Notes: generated by a model from the letters alone, not told the origin. Shown: positions 1-13,015, numbered from the stretch's first letter. The stretch: 64,000 bases of DNA from Favolaschia claudopus (GCA_037176885.1 JAWWNJ010000160.1:1-64000), one strand, 5' to 3'. Made by a program: numbers and translations.

Positions 1-3000
1 GATTCCGAGGGCGCAAGGCAGCCCCGTGCGTGGTTTCGCAGGATATAGCGGTGGCGGAACCGAAATCAAGCTGATTTCGCAAATGGAAGACTAAATTCTT
101 AGTAGAGCAGAATAAATTGTGATTTTTTCTGTGACGGCGCTACGCGCCGTAAATGTATCGATTGTGGGTGCTTGCATACACGTAGAGAGGACTTCTACAT
201 AGCAGTATATTTCTAACACTGCCCCGGAATTTCTGGTGTATCATTAGCAATTTGAATCCAGATTGATACGGGCGAGAGCGCACCAAGACCGACGCGATTA
301 CGTGACAAGACGCGACTGTGAGGCTAGCGACCCGAGGAAAGGCGGGGTTGCGGCGGGTCGAGGTGTCAACGTTGCCCGGCATAGCGTGGACTATCGAAAT
401 CGAAGTCTTCTCGTATTGACGTCGGGGGTGAGAGCAGCCGTGAAGGACGGAGTACACTGGTCCGCGGCTGGTTTCAAAGTCTTTGAATCTAATCTACGCA
501 GCATTATCTAAGCATTGACTTAGAAATTCATGGGGTACGGTATGACTGGCGAGTCCCTTGACATTCTGCGTACCCCATAGACGTGTAAATGCTGGTTTCT
601 TGCATGGGGTACACAGGCAAGGCGGTCCGCCGGCCCTACCTCGAGCGAGCCCGTCCGTGGCGGCGGCTTGAGGGAAGCTTGAGGTAAAAGAGTGTCCCTT
701 TGAATCTTGTAGCAAAATCGGAGACCAGAGGACTTGTAGCTTGGAGATTATTGCATATCCAAGAAGTGCAGCCTTGTAGCTTGCTTGCAGTACCAAGATC
801 TCTTCAAAAGATTCAGAAAAACAAGAGATATACGCTGCGCCATGTTGGCGAGAAGATCACTTCATGTCACACGTGTCTGGGGGCTTCGGCCGAAAGAAGT
901 GCGATGACAGCACTCTATTTGTCAATGTACCTCAGGTCTATCTAAGGGTTGCTTTTTTGTCGACTCTAGGCTCAATGAGGACCATGATACTTAATATGGG
1001 CTAAGGCCTGGAGCCGGATTTTCTACTTTCCTCTCAGAGAGCGTCGAACTAACCACCTCGGCCCAAAAAGGTTCGATCACGTGGGGCAACCGTATTTGTA
1101 TGGCCCCTATCTTACAAGCTTACTTACTACGGGGGGTACGCAGCTTGTCGGGCTCCGCCCCAAACCCGCCTGGATTTTTTTTTGCTGGATTCCTTGCCCG
1201 CGGCGCCGCACTGCGGTAATTTATGAATTCGGTCAGAACAGAGTTATGGGGGCGAATTGGAATGTTGAAAATCTTCTCACGTCCCGGCTCAATGGTATTC
1301 TCACCCCTTGAAATGTTGTTTTTTCCCAAGGGGTGGCGAGGACAAGGGTGCACCGGCAGTTAAGAAAAAGATATATGGCCGATTTTTTTGGTTTCTGACC
1401 TCTTGGCTGAACTAACTGACTACGTAATCGCCTTAACAAGTAGCAACTTCCCACGGTTAAGTCACCGGCCGACATTCCCGCCACAAATAAATGTCGTGGA
1501 GGTCGAAAAAATGCCTCTAAGGCTCCAGCTCCAATGTCTTTCGTCCCTTATAAAGCTAGTGAATGGTTATCCGAATGCAAAAGCATCCTGACACCAGTTG
1601 GGTAAACAAAGCCCGCATCAACACTGACTAGCAGTGAATACCCAGGAGAGCCTAATGAGCCACTTTGACTTACATCATGCCACATAGGACAGACTGCCGA
1701 TAGCCCATTCCGACCAGAATTCATAAGGTTCATAATTCTCTTTTCCGGCCTAACGGCCGGACTAACTAACCGGCCCTTAGTCGCCGGTTTAGATGCCGGC
1801 GCACCGGGCGAGGAAAGAACTTTCAGACCAAGGGTACATATGCGGTACATACCTGTCAAGACCCGCGGGTCCGCTCACCTACACTGACTCGGAAATATTA
1901 CGGGATCACGCGATTTTGAAACTTTAACCTGTTATTGAGGGCGGAGATCGGAATGAGCTGGCAAAGCAAATAGTCCATCAAATACCTTACCAGTATCCCT
2001 TCCTATCTATTATACAAATCAGAGTATGCCGTAATCGTCTTTGTCTTTTGTCTCAAGACAAACCGGCTTCGGTTAACAGTTATCCCGGCATCCGGTTGTT
2101 CGGTCTTCCATCCTCTTCCGTCCTTCTGTGTGCTTGCTGCTCTGTTTTGCTCCAATTCGGCGTTGTTGCTGCTCAAGCTCAGGTGCTCAAGTCCTGAAGC
2201 TTGAAGCCTTCGCCAGGTAACGGCCAATGCCTGGCATCGATCAGAATTTGGTTCAGCGGTCTATCACTTCGGGCGGGCCTGGCTTGCTCAGCGGAAATTA
2301 GTATCCCCTACGAGCATCAGCCAGAAATGCTCTATTTCGTACCCCAAGAGTGTCATCATGTACGGACTGCTCGCCTTTCTCACCGGTAATACTTACTGAA
2401 TTTTTTTTCAATGGCCTCCAGTTACATTCAAATGAGTTTGGATTTTGATATGGTTGTCCTACTTCTCACTCTCCACAAATCTCAAAACTTACCTACGAGT
2501 ACACTTATTGCTGGCTCTTCTTCTCATGTTTCAAGCCCAGGAGCGAGAAAACTTGAAATTGGCTTATCCTATGGGTGTCATCATGAATGTCCACTGTATG
2601 TCTCTGACCATGCATGTATGGAACCTCTTCTGTTCATTCTCTGAGCTGTACTGTATGTGTGTTGTTCGAAGTTCTCTCTGTGTTCACTTTCAAGTGATCA
2701 AAAATCGAAACTCCCCACAAGTGTCATCCTGCACTTGCTCTTCCTCCTTGGCAATTCCTACGAGAGTCATCTTCTCTTTGCTCGCTGCTCTCACTGATTG
2801 TCCTACTGGACTCATCAGAGGGGATGGGGCTCAAAATAAGGATTGGGACTGAGATCTTGGATACTCGATACAAGGACACGAGGAACCAACCGCAGGTTGG
2901 TGACGAGTGTCCATGGAACCTGGAATGCAAGCTTTTGTTTCAGCCGTGGTAAAAAGCGGCCCTTCATCTACGACTCAGATGAGGCAAGAACACATATGTA

Positions 3001-3655
3001 ATGGATCCTTAATTTGCTTGAGCTCTGAATCTGGGCAATGTGTACTTCAATTATATTTATTCCTTCGTAGCGGAGCACGAGTTCCTGCTAGTGCATGATA
3101 ACTTGAGGTCGCCCTCGGCGGCGTTGAACAAGCCTGTGGTGACCCTTGAAAAAACCCCGCCACATCTCGTTGATCCACTCCCGACCGCCATCCACATGAA
3201 CTCGCTTCACCTTCTTCCCCGTCCAAGAGGTAGCAGATCGGGTGGATCTGGGTTTTCATCTGATTTTAGGAGAAATCAAGCTCAACTTGATACCATCACC
3301 CAACGGCCATTTCGGCACGTCAAAACCTTCTCCGAAAAGTGGTTTTTCAAATCTGGCCCGATACTGATAAAAGTGCTCAAAAAATAAAATAAAATAAAGA
3401 TAATGGATAATAAAATATGCACATATTTGGACACTTTTCGGTTGATTTGGGGAACCATTTCCGTCTCTTCCGAGTTGCTTCTGGGCGATCGATCGTCGCC
3501 AAATGTCAATGATAACGGAGACTGCCGCTAGAACACGTCATCCGTCGATACTGGCTAATCCAGAGCAAAAGCCTGGAATACTAACGGCGGCTCCGAAACC
3601 CGCAAAAAAAAGGCTCTGGAACGAGAAAAGCTAGAAGAAGAGGTCCCGAATAAAA
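1..3655. other. No recognisable gene
   Basis: Only short open frames without recognisable domains occur here. Segments around 1090-1210 and 600-660 are GC-rich and resemble the GC-rich stretch near 29.95-30.1 kb. The region reads as old repeat-derived intergenic DNA. Confidence 0.5.
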
Positions 3656-4297
3656 TTGGGGCTGGCAAGTGTCAGGGGAACCCCTCGCTTCCCCGGCCCG
3701 CTCCGCTATTCCTTGCATCACTCCAGCCTTCTTGGGAACACCACTCCCTCCAGACTTCCCCCTTTGTCACATCTTCCTCCTTCCGACCCCCTGTTCCCTA
3801 TTGCCGTAGAGGCCCATGCCACATGCTGTCCTTACGTACAGTATGCCTCCGTTCCCCCCCTCGACAGACTCCTGTCGACCCTGCGCTCCTACAGCTAGTG
3901 CTCAGCGCAACCCGGTTCCCGACTGGTCTTCCGGTCAGACTTCTAGCCCTCCGAGAGCTCTGGTACCCCGAGCTCCGGCCCTCCGGACTCCGGCTCCAGT
4001 TTCCCACGCTCCCCGGACCACAGGGTATCTCCGGGCCTTCGTCGGTCTACGATCTCTGGACCAGTATTGTGATCCTCCCTCTTCTGGGCATATCCCTGGC
4101 TCCCTGCTACTGTTGGATCATCTGATCATTGATATCACATCATAGATGCTGTGCTACTACATAGTGCCCACACCCCGTGAGAAGTCACGCGTCACGCGCC
4201 CTTTTACTGTGACGCCTGGGCGTGGAGACTCCTTATTCTGTTCTCTAAGGATTCTCCCTCTGCCCAGGTGAGTAGACACTCTTCCTCTTGTTGTAGC
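3656..4297 (+). repeat. Dispersed repeat, LTR-like 3' part
   Basis: This segment recurs in opposite orientation at about 37490-38208. The shared part includes a C-rich, Pro/Ser-coding stretch and then, from 4111, a sequence beginning TGTTGGATCATCTGATC. In the other copy that second part runs to a ...CTTACA end, giving LTR-like TG...CA boundaries. Here it is cut off at about 4297 by another repeat. An LTR identity is inferred from the ends and TGTTGG start only. No retrotransposon coding sequence is attached. Confidence 0.55.
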
Positions 4298-4298
4298 T

Positions 4299-4447
4299 AG
4301 CTTTTCGAAGTTTTGCTCCAGTACGTTTGTAGATTACCTTCTTGCAATGCTATTTACACAATCCCAGGATGTCTCAATGAAAACGACGTGACAGTATCAA
4401 TTACCAAATTGGGACTGCGACTTGTCACGAAGTTCGGTCCGCAACCA
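4299..4447 (+). repeat. Right half of a TA-target MITE (family B)
   Basis: Nearly identical to 16871-17014, the right part of a complete family-B element. It ends GTCCGCAACCA followed by TA. The left half is missing. Confidence 0.7.
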
Positions 4448-4901
4448 TACGACTCAATACCATTGCTGCTGTCTTTACCGCTCCCCGTGCCCTTGCCGGC
4501 CGCTGCTGCGTCCAAGATTTCAAACTCTACCTCCCACTACTTTGTGTCTAAGCCAGTCCGAGACGTCATCGCCCTGCTCAACGTCGCATTTAAATCGTGG
4601 CCGCAACTTTTGTTCACAGCTCATACTTCCCCATTATCTCTCGGATTCTCTCCCCTTGTTCAGCAAAGCAGTGAAGTTCAGTCAAGAATCAAGATTCGAG
4701 ATCCGAGACAAGGTTCTGCGGCCTCAGCAGGCAAGCTCTGGTGTATGGATTGAAGAGAGAGTGTTCATGCGGAATGGGGTGTCCAATTGGGAAGGGGATG
4801 GAAGGGTTCGTGTACAGGTGCGTTGATTACTGGCCTTCATATTGGCCCATGCTTATAGACCGATTTACGATCTTATGCGCGGGCGAATGATAGTTTGTCT
4901 A

Positions 4902-5336
4902 TGGTGCGGATCACTTAGTCACCACCACATTTGTGCAAGTCCCAAATCCGCCGGAGGCGAAATCTTTTACGAAAATGCACTTTGTTGCCTATTTTTTGCC
5001 TTCAGAACGGTCAAATCTGTGAGCAAATGTCACTCTTTGGTTGTAAGTTTCAATCTAAAGGGCTTACAATATGCTTTCTGAACAGCATATTGAAGGTAAG
5101 AGATCCTCCCAACCCACTTCTACCAGCTTTGTGAGGCATATGTGGTGTGCAGTCCCAATTCAACTCCAGGAAAAATCTGTTACTCAGTCAGATCTGTTCT
5201 CATTTAGAATCCCTCTTGGGAAAGTGTTTCTCTTACTGAAATGAGCATTTGAGCAAGAGGAATAAGAAATCCGGTTTTTTTTTGGGTGAGTAATAGCGGT
5301 TGTCACAAAGTGGTGGTGACTAAGTGATCCGCACAA
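4902..5336. mobile_element. TA-target MITE (family D), 435 bp
   Basis: The two ends are inverted copies of a sequence containing GTGCGGATCACTTAGTCACC, and each end is bordered by TA (4900-4901, 5337-5338). There is no coding capacity. TIRs plus TA duplication indicate a Tc1/mariner-type non-autonomous element. Related left ends occur near 35819 and 47703. Confidence 0.75.
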
Positions 5337-5338
5337 TA

Positions 5339-6802
5339 CGTCCGCCATTTTCTTCCGCCACCATCGCTTTGCCATTCTCTCCGCCAAAACAACTATCTTG
5401 TCGCTACGCTGCCGCAGTACCGAATGCCATTACAGTAACTTAGTAGATGAGTCCATTTAATTCACCTTTCTTTCTCCATCCCACGGGCATTGGTTGTGCG
5501 CAGCGAATATGCGTGTAGAGCTGCACGTTTCGCGGGGGATGTGATTTCACGTCGTCCGCTCCTCGAGCAGCTAACGCGTTGCTCTTCGTCTCCGCATTCT
5601 TTCCTTCCTATCTTTATTGAAAAATATCGGACCTTTGTGAGCTTCCTACATCCCTCTCACCATCACGAACCATCATAGTCAACGTCTTCCATCACTTTCT
5701 TCTATATCAAAGCAAGAAATGTTGTCGCATGCCTTGTTCATTGCTTTGTGGAAGGTTAATCCGTCATTTGGGGGCCTTTGGATCGTACTGCTCGTGAACA
5801 TCCCCCGCCACCTCGAGGATACTCAAGTGGCTTTGGCTCTGAACGTTTGTAATTGGCTCTGAATACGGGCCTACGGCGCTTTTCCTGGCGTAAGCCCTTT
5901 GTTGTGAGCTGAATATATGGACTCTAAGGACGACCAGATAATTGAACCAAGGAGCCTTGTTATATCTGTTTCCCCTCCAGGCGCATGTTCTGTGTTGTAT
6001 CTGCGTCCTATTATTTTTATCTTTATTTTTGCTTGCGACAAACTTCAACGATCCTTTATGCTTACGCTTTTGCGATAGCAGCTGCATAGAACGGGGGAGC
6101 CGGCCCGGGTACCACGTGTTTGCAAACTCCGCTCGGTATCCGTTATCAGTATCGAACACCTATATCAGTATCGAGCCGGTTTTTCAGCCAAAATCGACCA
6201 AATCAAGTGGGATTTTGAGGCCAAAATCGTGTTTTTTTTCGGAGCAGGCTTCGCAGGAGCTTCCCGGGGCCTTAGAATCTGTATTGTAGATACAAAGTGA
6301 AGGACCCTCGGAATGGAGAAGTTCCCGTTTTAGCTACATGGTTGGCTGCCGCGGCCCTCCCTCTTGTAGGAGCACTGCGGGGCTCATAATATAGCCCTCA
6401 TTTCTTCTTTCTTCTCGAAATAGGGGAGGTGCCATTAACTTTGCAAACAGCTGTAAAATAGAGGATTGGGCTGCTATTGAGAGAGCTATGGCCCAAGTCT
6501 CTTGTGACAAGTATGCGCCAAATCCACCCGAAAGGCGGAAAAGGCGGGAATAAATTTGGTCTGAGTCTATATTCTACTGTATAATACCCACCAACATCAT
6601 TCTACATACAACCTCCTGATAGCTCAAACCCTCCAAAGCTTGGAACAAGACCGAGATTGATGGGAATTTTGTTTTAGTAAGGACATTTGATTCTGCCGCA
6701 ACTGTAAGCCGTCGACTGCCGGTTTCTGCCGGTCGTTAAATAGGCTGATAAAAATAGCCATCGTCGATCATTCGATCACACTGCAAGTGTCGGCTCAGAA
6801 GA
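5339..6802. other. No recognisable gene; one MITE end
   Basis: No coding region is recognised. At 6694-6704 there is a solitary right end of the family-C MITE (GCCGCAACTG followed by TA); its left partner was not found. Confidence 0.5.
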
Positions 6803-7057
6803 GGCTTTGCAAAGAGTCATTAAAGCAATTGAATGGCTACCAAGGCGTACCCACCGGCAAAATCCGAGACACCGGCTAGGGGGAGGGGTGTCGGCGACCT
6901 CTTATTTCACTTTTCCGACCAAGGTTCAGAACCTTTCAAAAATGTGTTTGGAAGGGTCAAGAGGAAAAAGACGAAAAAATATTTGTTTATATAATATTCT
7001 CGGGTCTTGCCGATTGGGGGGGGGGATTGTTGGGCAAATGAGTAGACCGGTGACCGA

Positions 7058-7091
7058 GTCTGTCTATGGAGCAAGCTGTCGATAGACAGAC
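7058..7091. repeat. Left terminal hairpin of RecQ/DUF6589 element
   Basis: Arms GTCTGTCTAT (7058-7067) and ATAGACAGAC (7082-7091) are perfect inverted copies with a 14-nt loop, just outside the 73-bp inverted repeat. Confidence 0.75.
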
Positions 7092-7092
7092 C

Positions 7093-7165
7093 GGTCGATC
7101 TGAGTTTGAATTCCCATGACGCGCGAGATACCCCATATGGGATGTTTGTAAGCACTATCAACGGC
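7093..7165 (+). repeat. Left 73-bp inverted repeat
   Basis: Base-for-base reverse complement of 13084-13156. It includes the internal palindrome CCCATATGGG. Confidence 0.95.
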
Positions 7166-8384
7166 CTCGGTAACATATGTAAATAACGCGTCTCTTGTCT
7201 TCTACCGCCGTCTGCGACGCGTCAGCTCACTCTATGCCGCATTTTTCTTGACTATGGACACTCCGGAGGTCCAATTTGACGCTGAGGCCGCTGAACTACT
7301 TCAGGAAATTCGGATATCGCCACTAGAAGAGCTAAAATCACTCGCATCCAGCTTTCTGACTCTCGACGCGCCTCTCGTTGAATACCTGGAATCCCTCGTT
7401 GATAAACACAAAACTATTGCATTAAAATCCTGTTTAATCGTCCAGATAATCTCAAGATACCGAATAATTCCTCGAAAGTTCCAACTCGAAGCCGTTCTCC
7501 GCACTCGACGAAGGCTGCGATGTAATCCTAGAGTCTGGCACTGGCTCCGGCAAAACTCTCTGTCTCATCATCCCGAATCTTCTCTACCCCGACACAACGT
7601 CTATTACGATTTCTCCCCTTAAAAGACTACAAATTCTCCAGGTATGAACTTGTCTCGCTCTGGTCAACCTTCTCGGCAGCCTCTTCTCTCCTGGCAGGCA
7701 TCAGAGCTAGAAGGGTGGGGAATACGAACGGTGTGCATTAACGAGGATACTCCCAGCGATAAAGCTCTATGGACGGTGCGTCCTTCATATCTTTCTCTGA
7801 CAATCTCGCTAACAGGGAACAGAAAATAACTAGCGGCTACTTTCAACATATCATCACCCAACCTGAGCAGCTTCGAATTCACAATGGACATCTTCCTCGC
7901 TTGGCGAAGCTTCTTAACGATCGTCATTTTGTTTGCACTGTGTCTCGCGTCAACGTTGATGAAGCTCATTTCATTTACACCGCCGGGCTCCCACTTTACG
8001 GCGTTCCTGCATTCCGACCTTCCTGGGGAGCTCTCAATCTACTCCGGCTACGTCTTGGCAAGGGAACACCATTACTGGCCATGTCAGCTACTTTGCCGCC
8101 GCATATCAAATGTGCTGTCGTTCGCAATCTCAACTTTGATCCCTCCACCATGTTATCGCTCGAGCTCCCAACCAGCCGTCCAAATATAATCTATTCCACG
8201 CACCGCATCGTTGGCTCGCTTTCCGAATACCGCAATCTCGACTTTCTTGTCTCCGAAACGCCTCGCAAAACACTTGTTTTCCACGATAATACTCAACAAT
8301 GCTCGGATTCTCGCGCTCATCAGAACAAGCTGCTGTCAACTGATATACAGAAGAATGGATTGATACGACACTATCATGCAGGGA

Positions 8385-8976
8385 TGTCACAATCAAGCCT
8401 CGCGCCCCAGGTCTAAGACAAGGGGTTGGGTGGTGCGGTATTAGCTCGAGAAAATAACTGAATAAAAGGACTAGGGGTACAAGAGCGAATAAACTACTCT
8501 ACTTATACTGTCTACTGAACCGTGTGAACTATTAACTACATGCGTACTCTAAGTGTCAAGCGTGTGGGAAACATGTGTTCTGTGGAACGTTCTTCAACCT
8601 GTCGTCATCCATGAGGCTTCCCTCCCTTTATGGCATGGCAAACATGTGGCTCCCATGTTGTTGCAAAAGGACTGTGGTGAACGATGGGAAGGGTGCATTG
8701 TCCTCATGGTTCATACCTGTGACGCAGCAGTGAATGATACAGTGGCGGCGCAATCTGATGCCACCCCCAAAAAAATGATGTGGCCCCAATCAACTCCACT
8801 TGCATCAAAAGTTCCAGAAATGGGCTGTTCTATTTTTAGGGGTGGCATCAGATGGCGCCGCCACTGTAGATAGCGCGTGTGATCATGTGTGTGGACGACG
8901 GTCATGAAAAAGAAGGGCGAGGGCGGTGGATAAGATTAAGGCGTTGTCGCGATAAGATTGTCATTCAATCGTGACA
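8385..8976 (-). mobile_element. Solo LTR inside the helicase gene
   Basis: The sequence starts TGTCACAATCAAG, ends CAATCGTGACA and is bordered by the 5-bp duplication AGGGA (8380-8384, 8977-8981). The helicase frame resumes directly after the second AGGGA. Orientation is given as minus because the end resembles the gypsy LTR start remnant at 51075-51111 (minus strand TGTCACAATTGAATAGC). It has no internal coding region. Confidence 0.85.
8740..8866. mobile_element. TA-target MITE (family F) inside the solo LTR
   Basis: 127 bp with inverted ends CAGTGGCGGCGC, extending about 30 bp with few mismatches, bordered by TA (8738-8739, 8867-8868). Non-coding. This is the innermost level of the nest. 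Confidence 0.8.
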
Positions 8977-10024
8977 AGGGATGTCCAAGGCGTATCTGAA
9001 GCAGGTGTTCGACGATTTTGCGAAGGAAGATGGGGCGTGCAAAATTCTTCACACAACCGAAGGCCTATCAACTGTGAGTGGTCTCGAATTTCAACTTTAT
9101 AAACAATGTAACGTCGTCTAGGGTTTGCATGTGGCGGATGTCGATGTCGTCGTGGATTATGGAGCGCCACGAGCCATGCCAACTGTGATTCAAAGAGGCG
9201 GACGGGCCGGGCGACGCGGTCAACTTTCAGTATACCTTTTGATGGCAGAACCTTGGGTTTATACAGCTTCTCTCGATGCAGTGGACTCCTCCAGCGATGA
9301 CCCGGACAGGCCAATCTCGGGCAGACTCATCAAAAACTCGATGGCTGTCCCCTTCCGCAACCAGTGCTGACAATTCACGGTTTTAGCGCTGAAAATCACA
9401 ACGGATTGGTGCTGCGACCAACCTCACGACACCGAAATCCAATTCGATAAACGAACCTTCTTTCCTGGCCGGTTTATCTACGAAGAGAAGGACGGTAAAA
9501 TATATGCAGGCGACGTCGATGAGCCGGATCGAATTCATCTCAACCCACCAAAAGCGAAGAAGCCGAAGGGCAAAGGTAAAAAGAATAGAAAGGTCGCTGA
9601 TCGCGTCCCTTTACAGGATCAACTGAACGATTGGCTTTCCTCTGCGCATACCACTGATCCCTTACGCGCAGTCCGGCCCCCAACTTTCATCCTTGACGCT
9701 AAATCAATCAAGTCGCTTTCCACTGTCCATCCCGATCGTATGCGCTCGTCAGACGACGTAACTTCCACCCTTGATGAGACACCAGAATGGGCGGAGGAAT
9801 GGGCGTCCAGAGTCTTTTATGCTATCTCCAAATACGACGATGAACTCGTGCAGCGAAGAGCGACCATGCCTCAACGGAAAGTAGGGGGTAAGAAGAAGCC
9901 GCGGAAGGCCACAGAGTTGGAGGCAGATGTGGAATGGGAGCCGCCGGCGAAACGGCAGAGGAAGGGTGCACCACTGGTGGAAGTGTCAACGAATGTACGA
10001 CGCAGTTCACGACTCAACAAATGA

Positions 10025-10619
10025 TTACAATCGTACAACAATTAATATTCAACTGTATTCTTCTGGAAGATCGCCTCGTAATGCCATCGCAGGACATTCA
10101 TCCTCATCTTCTTCAAAACTCAATCCAGCAACCAGCGCCGCCGTCTTCTTGTTGAACGTTGCAAGTGTTGAAGACTTCAATTTTGCCTCCCCAGTACTGA
10201 GATATCAACGGCGGGCTTCTTTTGTGCATTACGAGCTCTTCCGGCTTCAAAAACCTGCAGCTTTTCCTCAGCAATCTTGGCTTGAACTCGCCACACAAGA
10301 TGGGAAGTGTTTGGTGTCGTATGACCGGTGCTTTGGTATGTACGGGCTTCCGAGAACGGTTGTTACTTTCTTTTTGACGGCTTGAATGTGACCGATGGCT
10401 GCAGAAGTATTTCCAAGGCGATCCCATGTTGAATCTAAGCCCTCCACGCGCAATAAATTCTGCGATAGGATCAGTACTCAGTCCAGCAATGAAAGGAAGT
10501 TCAGACCTTCAAATAGCCGATCAAATGTTCGATATTTAAATCAATAGCCATGCAATGTCCAGGGCCTCTTCCATTCAGGCAGATGATCATATTGTCGCGC
10601 ATTATATCTCTGTTTGACC
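10025..10619. other. Region between the convergent genes
   Basis: No recognised coding content between the helicase stop and the DUF6589 stop. An AATAAA near 10453 could serve either strand's 3' end processing but cannot be assigned. Confidence 0.4.
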
Positions 10620-13015
10620 TCAGCAGAAATAGTTTTCATTGATGAAACTGACGCACGCAAACTCTGGCGTCCATACATACTTGAGATTTTGAAGGAAATG
10701 CAGAAGTTCGGTGCAATATTTATTGCACCCAGCGCCGCGATACATCATCGCAAGGTGAGGAAGTAATACCTCGACTCGACCAAAGTCGCCGTCGGAAATT
10801 GCCCGTACCAAAATTGCCACCATGAGTAGGTCTCGAGTGAGTAATTGGAGATTGTGATGTGCGATATCGTCTTTAGGATTCAATGTGGGGCGAGATTGTG
10901 TAGCTGCAGGTGTTGGTTCGGAATCAGAGCCAGAGTCGGAGGATTCGTCGCTGTCTCCAGGTATGTCGACGTCATTAGAGGTTGTGGAAGCCGCATATTT
11001 GTTGATTATTCGATGCGCGATTCGGCGTAAGGTTTCCGGGGTTGGAATGGAAGCAGCGAACGATTTCAGAGTCACGAACCCACACTCTCGCAGCCAAGTG
11101 TTGAGAATGATCCCATCCAGAACCTGCATCAACGCAGCGAGGAGAGTATGATAGTCCGGCTGGTCGTTCCCGAGCCGTGTCTTTTCCATGAGGGCGAAGA
11201 AATATGCCAGGCTTCCAGCATCATTCACGCTGCCACGATGAGTGTGGAGGATGGCCCACATCAGATTCAAACACGCATGAAACAGACCAAACCCGAGCTG
11301 GAATACTTCGCGTCGCTCCACGGATTTATGTCTTGGCTCTCATGGACTGCGCGGACCGAATTCGAGCGTTTGTAAGTTGGTCGTTGTAACTCGGGATTGC
11401 ATATTTACTGAGGGACTCGGGGTCTTGTTTGAGCAGGTGAATATAAATCTCGTCGTGATATTGCAAGTTTCCGAGCACTGTGGCTTCCTCGATAGTTGAT
11501 GCGCGCAGAGGATAGTATTTGGTTTTATAACCAACGGGAATCGGACGACGGGGGATGTGCTGCAAGTCAGGGTGCTTGGAGATCCATTCAAACTCTTCCT
11601 CGTAGGCGGCAAGACGAGAGATCACGAGGATTGTGACCTGATCTAGATATGAGGCGAGATGGTCGAGAGAAGGACGAATGTCGCGGTTATACTGCAGTCC
11701 GGCGAGGGCTCGGAACCGCTTCATCATCGGAGCAAGGAGCATATGCTCGCGTTTCGCGTTCCGAGACAGAAGAGTCCGAATGTACCCGAGGTGACCTTCC
11801 CAACACCACGCTCGCCGACCTGCTCGTAGAAAATGGAACGGCTGACATTGAGATTGTCATATTCGAAGCTATGTGGTTCCTGTACAATGTTGGCAGCGGC
11901 GTCCATACAGAAATCGGCGGAGGCTTCAATATGGCTTTGAACGGAGTAGTAGCCGACCGACAGCGCGCATCGAAAGAGGGCGTCGATTGTTTGCCGCGCA
12001 CAGCCAGTCGACCAGAGGAAGAGGCCGAATGCAGTTTGAAATGCCAAGCAGCGATTTGAATATTGGTAGAGAAGTTGCCGAGTTATCACCTGGCATAACT
12101 GGAATCATTGTCAGAGGTCAAGCGCCCACATAGTTACACAGAACATACCTTGGTAGGATTCTTTTTCTTGTTCTGAATTTTAGCGCGATCTGTTTGGGAT
12201 GCTGCCTCAAGAATTGACGAAAGGAAAGGGATCTGGTCTTCTTCTTCGTCAAGACTCAAGTTCTCCATGAAAGTCGGTGTCACGACTGCAACCCCTTGTA
12301 GAAATGAATTCTTTCGCCCTGGTCTCCATCTCCTGCGCCACTATATCACAGGCAAACTCTTCGAGATGGGGTCTCATGCACTCAAGCAGCTTTGCTTACC
12401 CTTATCATCTGCCATGATATTCTCGATGAGATTCGAGAGTTTATCGCTGTCTTCTCGATACAGGCCGATGCGATAGCGGTCGTATGAGGCGTCCATGGGA
12501 TTAAGAACTTGGTTTAGAATGTCGATCGGGGAAATTCGGTCGTCTCTTAGTGAGGGAAGTAGGTTATCAATTTTAGAGTAATCATCGACTGTACGTCTTC
12601 GACGTGAGGGATTGGGAGTGAAAGTTGGAGTCGAATCGAGAGTGGGATCATCGTATAGGGTGAGAGAATCGACACTGGGCATCTGAGCGCCGTCATGCTC
12701 ATGGTGCGAGTCAGAATTGACTGAAGTAGCAGACCAGGAATGGTCTGGATGTCGTTGTGTTTGGGGACGTGATAACGAAGCAGGGGTGATGGGAGGTCGA
12801 AATGTGAACTCTGACACAACGACTGGAGTTTCAGGGCTTGCAAGAGGCACCTGCGATTCACGAGAAGTCGACGGAAGAGGCAGAGGGTGGTGGTCCTGTG
12901 CAGAGAAAGTAACGGTGCCAGGAATTGGTTTCCGTGGCCTTATTAGAGAGCTTGAGCTGTGGGGATTACTCCCAGCTTGTTCACGAAGGCGTCTGAGTTG
13001 CTCCGAAAGGTCCAT
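10620..13015 (-). pseudogene. DUF6589-domain protein, frameshifted
   Basis: Start ATG at 13015. Exon 1 is 13015-12400 (Ser/Pro-rich, low complexity), exon 2 is 12285-12149, and exon 3 begins at 12098 with GT-AG introns that keep frame. Exon 3 has segments I associate with mushroom DUF6589 proteins: FGLFLWSTGC, SFEYDNLNVS, PMMKRF, RPIPVGYKTKYYPLRAST and NDQLTNARIR. These are followed by FGLFHACLNLMWAILHTH and a C-terminal GAGCNKYCTELLHFL. Single-base shifts near 11760 and two near 11325-11345 break the frame. DUF6589 has no established function. A transposase or RNase-H-like role is my inference from its place in a TIR element and its conserved YDN, His and Glu residues. Domain identity rests on motif memory. 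Confidence 0.75.

Larger units (their letters stand above)
7254..10024 (+). pseudogene. RecQ-like DNA helicase, disrupted
   Basis: Superfamily-2 helicase motifs appear in order: Walker A SGTGSGKT (7534-7557), VDEAHF (DEAH box near 7958), AMSATLPPHI (about 8079), KTLVFHDN (about 8268), YHAGMS (about 8370) and IQRGGRAGRRG (about 9190). A Cys-rich segment DWCCDQPH (about 9405) and a Lys/Arg-rich tail (KGKGKKNRK, KRQRK) follow. The first ATG is 7254. Introns are visible at 7642-7697 and about 9072-9121. Damage: a frameshift just before 7501 separates the N-terminus from Walker A, the junction near 7775-7816 does not keep frame with the obvious splice sites, a solo LTR interrupts the gene at 8385-8976, and sequence appears lost around 9368-9390. 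The likely ancestral role is ATP-dependent DNA unwinding. In this element it may have served transposition (inference). Confidence 0.85.
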
